Made by a program: the position numbers and the translations under genes. A DNA stretch of 64,000 bases from Styela clava (taxonomy: Eukaryota > Chordata > Ascidiacea > Stolidobranchia > Styelidae): contig NC_135259.1 of NCBI RefSeq assembly GCF_964204865.1, positions 9,372,974 to 9,436,973 on the forward strand. The letters run 5' to 3'. The notes beneath the pieces were generated by a model, which was not told the DNA's origin, searched no databases, and saw nothing but the letters and a program-made list of their open reading frames with translations. Each line of letters opens with the position of its first letter. Position 1 is the stretch's first letter. This document shows positions 26,401 to 38,400 of the stretch, one piece after another.

Positions 26401-29400
26401 ATTTTGGATTCGTATATACAAAATAATAAAACTATTATAATTCTAAAATGCAACGGCGATCTGTGGCCTTAAAATGTGTGGTAAACTGCCCGATTTACCA
26501 ACATTTGAGTTATGATAATAGAACTAAATTAACACGGTAAGGCATTTTAAATAGTGGTATCAGTCATGGATTCGAATATTGTACGCAGCACAAAATCATC
26601 CTAGTAAAAAGTCCATACTTTTAAATACAAACCAATGGCAACCATTATCCAAATTAGTTCCCAAAAAGCGGGATAAAGTATAAATTCTTTCTCTGACTTG
26701 TGACAATTTTTTCGTGAGTACGAAAATAAGAATCAAAAACTAATTATATTCGGCACAATATCACGGCAATCTGTGGACATAAATTGTGTGGCAAACTCGC
26801 GATTAATATTAATTTTTGATTCCTATTTTTGTATTTACAAAATACAACGGCGATCTGTGGACTTGGAATGTGTGGTAAACTACCCGATTATAAATAGTTT
26901 TTGATTCCTATTTTCATATTTATAAAATAAGAAAAGTATTATTACTCAAACAGACAACGGCGATCTGCGGACTCAAAATGTGTGGTAAAGTTTCCGAATA
27001 TAAAAAATTTTTGATTCGTATTTTTGTACTAACGAAAAAATTGTCACAAGTCGGAAAAATAACTCATACTTTATCCCGCTTTTTGGCAAATAATTTGGAT
27101 AATGGTTGATATTTAAAAGTATGGGCGTTTTACTAGGATGATTTTGTGTTGCGCAAATATTCAAATCCATCACCGATACCACTATTGCCGTATTAATTTA
27201 ATTCTGTTAGCATGACGCAAGGTATATAAAATATATACTGCAAATATGAAATGCCTGGTAATATAACTAGGTTGTAACTTGTAGATAGCAGTTATTCCAT
27301 TTCTTATTGTAGGGAAATTCCTACATACATTTAGATAAGCTTCAATTAGTGAACTTCATTTTCGAAGTATTCGAAATTTCATATTCGAAAAAAATAATTT
27401 CGAATGTATTCGAAATAAACTATTCGGTATGGGCCATCCCTGGCATGAACCCAATTAAATGGTTAGAAACTTCCAGAATCATTTGTGGAGAGACATAATG
27501 TTGATGACCAAGCGAGCTATTGCTGCCACTCTGATAGATAGAATACATACTTGCATACGTATAAATCGCACACTCGTCTAAGGATAAGATAATTTAGAAA
27601 TTTTAGAATAATTTGAAAAAAAAAGTCTTAATGCAACCATTGTCAACCTAATTTGAAGCCGATGAAAAGGATTTTGCACGGAACCCGAGAGACCCTTGCA
27701 GACGACTCATTTGTCCTGAGAATGGAAGATGTGTTGCTGAAAACGGAAAACCAAGTTGTGTATGCGATCCTGGGTTTGGATTGGCCAGAGACGGATGTTT
27801 TAGTAAGTTTATAATGAATCAGAGCAGGCTGCATGTTATTAGTTGGTACTGTGTTTCACATAGATTTCAACATATATCTGCCGAATAACGGCAACCGACT
27901 TGTTGCCGTTGGAAATACTGGGAATTTTTTCCCTTCATTCCACATCGTTCTTGTTCTTGTAATCAGGAATTTTTCCATGTCCAGGGCTTTCAACTCACAT
28001 TAGTCAGTTGCCCTGGTTTTCATTCAAAGTAAATTCTTTGACATGTAAGTTAACCTAAAAATGTAAGTGTTATACATTGTCGGCCTCAAAAAGCACAGTG
28101 GGCGATCATACACATTTCACTTAGGAAGTTCTCGTAATATAACGTTATAGTATTTTACAATCATCAATATATAAAACATTCTCATTTTTTCTTTACAGGA
28201 AACCCATGTGATATGATAATGTGCCCTCCCAATAGTAAATGTAGTGGCGGAATATGTCTATGTGATCCTGATCATATGATAGGGATAGACGGAAATTGTT
28301 ATAGTAAGCTGACGTTAAATTCTACTTATTAAAATAACGTGCCGAATTTGAATGACAGTCTTAAACGCTTTTGCATTATGCTTCTTGTATTGTAAGATTA
28401 AGTTTAATCTATTATGGTAATTTGACACTGTAAAGTACACATTTTACATGATTGTAGTGTATTTGTGTATTTGCCTGATTTCACCCGTAATTTAGGGCCA
28501 TTTTATGTGTCCTTATTCAATATTATTTTTATGCATTTGCTTAGAATTAATAAGAAAACACAAATAACAAGTGTCAGATGTAAATGCAGCTTCTGCTTTC
28601 GATCCTTGAAATTGCCTTAATAAGTGAATAAATCACAAATTTCTTCTGCAGAATCCGAATCCCGAGACCCATGTGATGACATCAAATGTGACTCCATGGC
28701 GATATGCGTTGACGGTGATTGCAAATGTCCAGATGATTACTTTATGAATGATGATGATGAATGCGAAAAAGGTGATGAATATTTAAAATTTAGCACTACT
28801 TTATCGATGCAACAATACAGCTCGAAAATGGGGAATCATCAAACTATATGATATACTTACTATCTTTTAGGTCATTAACTGTTTTAAAATATTATTTTCC
28901 TGTTGCTACTCTACAATTATTTAATCTTGTTTGCTAATAATTATTTACTTCAAATATGCTTCTAGTTGACAAAGATCCCTGTGACGAAATAAAGTGTAAA
29001 GATTCAATAGCGAAATGTAGAGATGGAATTTGTGAATGTCCTGATGGCTATTTCACAAATTTCGACGGAAAATGCGAGAAGAAAGGTATTGAAATATAAA
29101 AAAATTTCAATTTTTATTTTTAAAAGTTGATAACAGTATTGAAGAATTTAGATTTTTTCAATAGCCTTTAAGCACATTACATATGTACAATTATTTTAAT
29201 AAATTGATGTAGCCCGCAAAATTTGTTACTCTTCATTTATACATACACTGGCTTTATCCAGAATATCGAAACAATCGCTGCCAAACATTTTCGTTTTAAC
29301 GTGTCGTTCAGGGTAATATTTGAAGCGATTTAATATGTTATTGCTCGTACAGTATAGTTTGCGTAATGTACCGAAGTCTTTCTTATACGTCAGCCCGTCT

Positions 29401-32400
29401 TTTCAAACATAGACAACCCAATGACAATAGTGCATTCTAGTAACTGAGCACTTATGCGTTATTTGTATATATTTAAGAATCTCAAGATCCATGTGAAGAT
29501 GTAAAATGTGATTCAATTGCACAATGTATCGATGGAGAATGTCGTTGTCCAGATGATTTTTTTTTGGGAGACAGTGGCAGATGCGAACGAGGTTAGATAC
29601 CTGATTAATTGGTTAACCACTAATAGATAGATGATATTGTAGAAGATATAGAATGTAACTATGTATTTTAATGTGCTTTAGGTTTCAATCCCTTTGTATT
29701 AGTGCCCCATTTCCTCTGATTATGATTCATCGCGACAAATCTTAATATGGTTCGTTTTTTTATCGAGCAATTTATGACGTGTTTCGGGCTTCCATTCGAG
29801 AGTTGAGAATACAGTGTTTTTCATGTTTTTGCATTATTACCGATTTGCATTGCAACCGAATTGGTATTAAGGTTTAGGTTTATTTTTCAATATACCTGTT
29901 TGGATTCAATTTATCGTGCAACATTTACAATATATCATGTGCTTATTGACCTCCGAAGGGGTTAGTAGCGATTTTACTCCGTTAAACGTGTGTAGGGTCA
30001 ATTACCCCTACAGTTTAAAATGATTTGGATCGCACTTAATACTCCGAAATAAATATTGTTTAACATTCATTTTCTTTAGTGGTCCTCACATCTATGTTTT
30101 TTGTTTACTCGATTTTAATATCTCATTCTTGTCATAGAATTATTTTCAATGTTCATCTATCACAAAACTAGTCAAATGTTTCTTTTTAGAATTATTTCGA
30201 GACGCATGTGCTAATGTTAAATGTGATTCAATTGCGAGATGCGTTGACGGAGTTTGTAAATGTCCCCGCGAATTCATCTTGGGAGACAGTGGGAGATGCG
30301 AACGAGGTAATATAAAATGCACAATGTATACTGAATTCAGGCATCTGAACTTCTAAAAGAATTTATGAGAATGTTAAAATAATGATCGTACTGATTTTCT
30401 ACTTATTTTTCTCGTCGACTTTTAATTTTTTCATATCTTCACATTCAGATAATATATTCTCAATAAAAAACACTATTTTAATAATAATTAAGGTATTTCC
30501 AATCTCGACAACTCTTATTTTCAACCTCTAGTATTTCGTGATCCGTGTGATGATATCGAATGTGACGACATGGCTACTTGTGTCAACGGATTTTGTGAAT
30601 GTCCCAAAGATTATTTCTTAGATGATGACAATAAGTGTCAACCAGGTACGGTACTTTCAATTCACATAATGTTGCTAGACTTTCTGTTCACTTCTTTGTT
30701 TCATTCCCTCACCGCTAAAATATTAATTTTTCCACTAATGCAAAAATGTGGAATTCAAAAAAAAAAAAAAAAACACGTTTCAAAATTACAATTTAGGAAT
30801 GATTTTTAAAAAATCGAATTTTTAGCGCGATTTGCATTCCTAACCCGAATCCTAACTGGATACTTACTAATTTTCCTATTTAAAGCATTGGCAGGGGTGT
30901 TTTTTGGCGGGGGCTTATTGCAAAAGATTCTAATTTTTTAAAGGTGTCCCAGTAATACAAGCGTTGAACTTGGTGATTGATGCTTGCATCGCTGGATACA
31001 CATCTCGGGCCCAAATCCCATCCCGACCCGACCATCTAATCCAGGGTTAAAGAAAAAGTTTTAAAATCTGTTTTATGTTTGAAACTGAACCATGATTAGT
31101 AACCTAATTAGGTATTCATAATCTAATCTAATTTTGAATAGAAGATACAATTAGGAATTTTATATCAATTCTGTTGGAGGCTCCATTTCGATCCCCAGTT
31201 CTCGTATATAACGCAGTCAGTCTATAAGCCAATAAAATAATATCGATATTTTTTGGTAAATATTTATTTTATTTTATATTTTATAAATTTGTTCTGAAGA
31301 AATCATAGACCCGTGTGATAGAATCACTTGCCACCCAAGTGCAACTTGTTTTTTCGGAAAATGTGAGTGCCCTGACGGACATTCAAAAAGAAGCGACGGA
31401 AGCTGCAAATCAAGTGAGTAACAGTTTATTAGTTGTTGTTAAAATTCTAATTTTTACATTTATACTTGAATCTTGGTATCTATTTCTTTTCGTTAAGTTC
31501 ACGTGACTCTTGCGAAATTGCCAAATATATTTCTACTGCATTATGTAAATGCGCCCGAACTTTTTCAATATCCAGGTGCATGGTAGCGCTGCAGCCCAGT
31601 ATATAATTTAAAACTAAATATTTAACGAAAAATACATATATAGTGAAGTCAAGGACTTAAACGCCACAAAACGTTACGCATAACTTTTTCAATATCCAGG
31701 TGCATGGTAGCGCTGCAGCCCAGTATATAATTTAAAACTAAATATTTAACGAAAAATACATATATAGTGAAGTCAAGGACTTAAACGCCACAAAACGTTA
31801 CGCATTTGCAATCGAAGTTTTGTACTTGAGGATAGATTCCAATGCATCGGAATCGATTCTAGTCGATTTCGCGGAGAGTCGATTCTATAATCGAATCCAG
31901 CCTCGATTTCGCCATCTCTAGAAGCGAATAACGCGTTTACTGATCCCGTAATCGGCATGGACTGGTATATATACAACTAAATAAAAAGAAAGTTTTACAC
32001 CTGACTTGGTCCCATTTTAGTGGAATCTGCAAAATTGACCACGATGAGTAATTGGACACGTCAGTGGACATATCGATCGTTTTAATATATATTATGTTGT
32101 TATCCTTCTTCTTTGACACGTTTTTAAAAAGTCGCTTTTCTCTTTGTTTACTGGGCCAATTGCTTTGAAATTTTCAGTATAGTTGAATATGGAATTTTTT
32201 TCTAGAAGGCTATTACGTTTATTCATTTCAAAATTTCGTATGAAATTTGATATTCCGTCCAAAATTTCGCTGTATTATTTTATCCATGGAAACACTGGCT
32301 GTCAGGTTTGACTCTGTAAATTCCTGCTACGCTAAGCTAGGAAATTTTTTGAGGGTACCGGTAGCATCAAAGGTAAGGACTGCTTCGCTATAGTTAACGT

Positions 32401-35400
32401 GTCCATATATTTGAGCATTGCTCTCTTGTTTAGTATCGCATTCATAATCTCATTTAGTTTGGATATTGCAATTAGAAATTCGATACCAATCTGTTGAAGG
32501 CTCCATCTGAGTCCTGTTTTCTCGTATCGTACATTTGTGAAATATTTTAATGAAGTATTATATTTTTCGCTAATTCAAAAATGAGCGACGGAAGCTGTAA
32601 ATTAAGTGAGTAACAGTTTTTGGACCATTTTTGTGAAAAAATCTGCTGTTATCTTTACGTTTGAAAACTCGATTTTCATTTATGTCTGGTTGTTTTTCAC
32701 AGAGGTACGTGACCCGTGTGAAAAAGTCAAATGCCACCATACTGCATTGTGCTTCCAAGGATTCTGCGAATGCCCGCCAAACAACTTTCAATCTTCAGAT
32801 GGTAGCTGTAGCCTAGGTAATTTATAACTAAAAATATGAACCTGGTGACTTAAATACATTGTAACGATGAAAGGATTAATCCCTTTACTTTCATGTTTTT
32901 CATTATTATTATAATATAGAGACATAGTTGGTAACAGGACAAGATGTCATGGCTCGCCATATGATTAATTCGTCCTATCGGTTTTCCACTCTCCTCGGTA
33001 TAATTATAAAAGATCTCATCTTACTATCAAACAATTTCCAATACAAACTCTAAATTATTTGAACGCCCAGCGTAGAAGACATTCAATACTGGTATAGAAG
33101 AAGAAGCCGGCGTAGTTTTGAAATATCTTTGTAAATACTAAAACAAAATTAGCATTATGTCTCTTGCCCCCTTCCTTAAAAAGGTTTGTAGGCATTAAGA
33201 AATACAAAATACATAAATTAAATAGTTATGGAAAACGATTTATTGCCTCATATCATGTTTCAATGACAACATCAGAAAGGAATTAAAAAAATAATAATTT
33301 AAAATTGCTTCCAGTCGCATTCTTTTGACCTCTCATTACATTCCAGTTGATCGTGATCCATGCTATGGTGTTCGATGTCATTCTTCTGCTTTCTGTGTGC
33401 GAGGAACATGTGCATGTCGGGATAAATATGTTCTGGCTGCTGATGGCAAATGCAATCCTGGTAAGAAAACTTTTCAAGATGATAAAGTGAAATTAAATAG
33501 CTCCAATGAATGTGCATTAAGAATAGCGTTACTTCTGGTTGTATTTTTTGGACGCGAAGTGTACAAATGGACTGTTTTGATAAATTGTTGTTGACAGTCT
33601 TGTGAGGATGATTGTTCTTGTTGTTGTAAAAAATAATAGCTTTTCTTACAAGTACTGTAATAATCGATTTCAAAATTTTAGTAATTAGATGGATAGAAGA
33701 AGTTTCATTCATTTTATTATTGACTTTTAAAGTCCCGATATCTCGTTCCAAATTTTGCTGTAATATTCATATTTATAGAATACTGTCCTGGTAGTTGGGC
33801 TTGGTGTCTATATATTTGAGAAATGTGCTTTTGTTGTTTACAATCATGCTATTTAAAGTACAGTATAGACCAGACATGGACAAACTACGGTCCGCGGGCC
33901 AAATCCGGCCTGTTGGGTAATTCAATCTGGCCCGCTGATGCTGTCACAGCCAAACGAAAACTAAATTTTGTTGTTTCAGCAAAAGAAGAGCTCAAGGAAT
34001 TTGTAAGGATTGCGATCAAATTGAGTTTTGGCATGGCTTATCGTTTTCCACTTTTGCGTTTGTAACACTGTAAATATTGTCCATAAAATGTAACTTTTAC
34101 TTCATACTTATAAGACTCGCCAGTCTAGATGGGCAAAACTTTTGGCCCCCCGTCCGGAAACCTTGCCCACCCCTGGTATAGACACTATCTCTCCTTGTGC
34201 CCTTATCCATATCAGTTGACAATCTTTGTGAAATAGACCAGTTTTATCTCATATTTGTAGTAGGCGGCCACTTTTCGTTCATGTTGATATGCCGTCCAAT
34301 AATCTAACTTTAATTCAACTTTTCATTGTAGTATTTGACAAATGTGCTGGTAGGACTTGTCCCGTGAACTCAGATTGTATCAATGGAGTATGCCAATGCA
34401 CTTTGGGATATAATTATGGAATTGACGGATTTTGTAAAAGTGAGAAATCTTTTAGTCATTTTTAATATTTGTAATGCCCAATCCAAACTCGTAACACATT
34501 ATCCTTGAAATAAGGAGGCTAATTTGCATACGTTGGTACTGCTGGTGACTGGTGAATTAAAGATATCTTTAGAGGTCATAACACCAGTGACTTTTGCCTT
34601 TAGGTTACACGTTTGGGCGCATATTGTCGACATGTTTATGTCATTATTAACATTTTCCGATTTTAATTACAAACTTGTTTTTGCATGCGTACACCTGCAA
34701 GATACGCTTGCAGTATCCTGCGCATAAGAAAAAGCTCACTCGAAAGCGAAGTTGCGATCACACCCCCATGCCAGGATCATTATTTCTTTAAATAAAATTT
34801 TGGGGCAAAGATTGACGAATTGATGATTGGCGTAAAAATTCAAGATATTACATTGAGAATAGCACAGTTATCCGAGCCGACATTTGCGACTTGTGCACAC
34901 TGGCGATGCCGTTCAAATATTCGCTGATATAATGTATATCATATAAATGCTCATGTTGATTTATGTGTCAGAAAGTCTGTTTATGAGGCAAAGGTATATT
35001 CTCTCTCTTATGTGTGCTCTCACATCTACAGGACTAGATTTCAGTGGTGATCCATGCTCTACTGTTCGATGTCCTACGAATGCCAGGTGTACATCACGAG
35101 AGGGAGTGGCATATTGTATCTGTATTGATGGATATCACACTGAAGGATTGGGAGAATGTGTAGGTAAGAAAATATAAACCTTATTCAATGTTAAACGCGG
35201 GGGCCAACAGTTTGACCCGCTTAATCACCCGGTTTAAAAAAGTACTGGTTTACCATCCAAATTCTATATTTAGTCAACTATCCATGTTATGAAGTAGACT
35301 GCAAGTTTCGCGGTGTTTGCGTCGTCAAAAGAAATCGAGGGAGCTGCGAATGCATCGCTGGATACAGAAGGACACAAAATGGACGATGCGAAAGTAAGTT

Positions 35401-38400
35401 GACTGCAACGTCGTTGTTGCAAATCGTCTAAATCTATAATTGCTTTATATAAATAGTAGTATATATATGATTTAACAGAGCTAATATTTTAAGTATGTAA
35501 AGTCCTAATCTTTTTTCTTGTATGCTTCAGGACTTGATTCATGTTCTAACGTAAGATGCGATCAGAATTCACGATGTGTTGCTGGGAAATGCCAATGTAT
35601 TGGAGAGTACGTAAAAGGAGTGGACGAAATTTGTCGAAGTGAGTTATCATGGCTTTTATTTATTTACCTATTTAAACTGTTTTAAGTAATAAAACACAAG
35701 CCGAAGTTCCAGCGAAAAAATTAAATATAATTTTCATTACTTAGAAATAATTTAGAAATTAAGTTTTATTCCTTCCTTAGTTTGGTTTTATTGCTTGGTT
35801 CAACATGATCGAGATAAAAGCATTGGAGAAGAAAAATTCTCAAAGCCAAAATAAAATAATCTCAATTTTGAATGAAGTAGTTGAAAAATGTCTTAAAAAG
35901 TGTAAACAAACGGAAGCATTTGTTTCACAGGCCTAAATAATCATCATTCATCACCTTATTTATTACAGAACCTGATGCATGTAGCTTAATAAAATGTCCG
36001 ATTCACTCAAAATGTCAAATTACAAACAAAATTCCATCTTGCATATGCACATTGGGTTATGAAATGAATTCAAGATTTGAATGTGTCAGTAAGTATATAA
36101 TTTGACAATATTTATGTTGCAAAAGCAAATTTTATATAGTAATATGAATATACCATTGTACTCAATGTTGGCATAGTCTTGGCTCGGCGGTGTGGCGCAT
36201 CGTGTTAAGCGTTAGGAATACAATCGCCACGGCACCTCTGATTACCCTGCGTAGGTTCGCAGGTTCAGTCCCATGCGGGGATAGTTATGTGTGAGAGGAT
36301 TGCTGGACTCCTCACCGCCGTAGGGTGGTTTACGTAAACACTGGTCGGTTACGGCTTCTTTCACCACTATCAAATCCATGCTTCTGAAAACAATTAACTG
36401 CATGGGACTGGTAATGGTAACCGGACGAGAGGCCGTGGTTCGCCATACGATTGAGCTGTCATATCGGCTTTCCTTCCCCCCGAAATAAATATGTAAATAC
36501 TATCTTATAAAATAAAACATTCTATATATATTCTTTTTTCTGACAAATATAAGTTCAAATCCCACGCAATTTTAAATACAAATGAAGAGTTACCCTATTG
36601 TAGGTTGTTGATTGGCAGGAATATACGTATGTCTGCAAGATAATCATATGAAAGATTAATGAGTATTCATGAGTGCCAGTTACCGGATTTGAACCCAACT
36701 TGTATTTTGTATCCTTATTTGTATAGAGCAGGGGTGGGCAACCCCTGGCACGCGTGCCAAACTTGGCATGCGAGCACATTTATTCGGCACGCGAGCGAGG
36801 CCTGTGATCAGGAATTACCTGATGAAACTGGGTGTTCGTTTGTTAACAATCCGTTATTTATTTAAACTCTTTTTGTCCTTTCATGACATATATATATATG
36901 GCACAAAGGAATATATTATTTTGACATAACAAATGAGTGAGCTGTCGAGAAGAGCGCAGCATTCATATGGCTACATTCTCACATAATATATTTCGTCTGT
37001 GTCACCCTTTTCTTCATTTTTGCTCGATTTATGAAGTTGTACAGCTCATGTTGGTTAGACTTACTTGCTAAATTACTGTTATAAATTGATTTCAAAAGAA
37101 ATATGAGCGATTGGGGAAAGGGAATACAAGAGAGAAGTGCAGAAAACGAATTATTGTGTGGTTGGGATGCTATTCCCCAAAATGTTGCGTGTCCTAAAAA
37201 CTTTGCAACTGTATTGCTCTCCATGTTTTCATCTACATTATGCTTGTGAATCTCAGTTCTCAGTTGTGCAGTAATCCCACTGATATAGAATAAGAAAAGT
37301 AATCAAATCAATTTGTTGGACTGATATATTCCTGAATATAGTGAATCCGTCTGTGCTTGTTAAGAAGGTTTATTATTGTGAATTTTTGCTTTGAAAGTAG
37401 CAAAGCAATGTTTTCTAATTTTGGCACGCGGGAGAATTTTGTCGTTAAATTTAGCCGATTTTGGCACGCGAGCCGAAAAAGGTTGCCCACCCCTGGTATA
37501 GAGGAAAGCATCATTTATTTTAATCATAATATCAAATTTTTCGATTCGTTTTGTCTTGCAGAAAAAGACAGAGATCGTTGTGCTGGAATTACATGTCCGA
37601 TAAACAGTTCATGCAAAGTGATTGGCAGCATTATATCGTGTCTATGTAATAAGGGATACGTTTTTTCGAACAACGTAGAATGCGTTGGTAAGAATGGGTA
37701 TAATATTCAGCATAATATTGTGTATAAATGTAAGAGAAAGACGAGAAAGAAATGGCGATCTGGGCTTCACAGAAAAAAGTTAAAATTAGTGTTGAATCTA
37801 CAAAAATTGCTTTGTGAACGAGACAAAAATGAAAGCTAAATTTGCAAGAATCCATTCTCGTCTTTCTAAATATTTGAAAAGCTTAAATATTTTACATTTC
37901 ATTATTTGACAGATATAAAAAGATAACTGTATCCTTTTTGTTACATATCTTCTTTAGAATAATTTAAACGAAATAGAATAGCATAACATAAGATTCTCTT
38001 TCTCTAACACCCTCTCTTATCATGCCAGCTGAAGATCCATGTTTGGGGATACCATGTGGTCCTTTCTCAGTTTGCAAACAAGGAAAGTGTGAGTGCCTAG
38101 CAGGATATCTTGAAGATTGGCAATCTGGGGATTGTAAAGGTAACTTTTCAAATACACAATACAAATACAATACAAAATTTGCAATAATCTTTGATAGAAA
38201 CATTACTGCCAATGAAATATTCGAAGCGATTGGTAATGAAACATGAAACACCTTATATCTTCATATTTACAGCTCATTTGTGTCATAAGATACGATGTGC
38301 AGAGAATTCTATCTGTGAAGATGGAAAATGTCTCTGTAAATTCGGATATGTACAGCTAACAACAGATGGTCCTTGCCAGCGTGAGTTTACCAAATCCTCA

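Noticed and set aside
30945..31045. Possible second tRNA-like SINE head or tRNA gene
   Set aside because: Contains aagcgttgaacttgg and gggcccaaatccca, but I could not fold a cloverleaf or find a matching SINE body, so it was not annotated.
33299..33751. 150-codon minus-strand open frame
   Set aside because: Antisense shadow over EGF exon 12, whose plus-strand reading is supported by six cysteines and splice phase.
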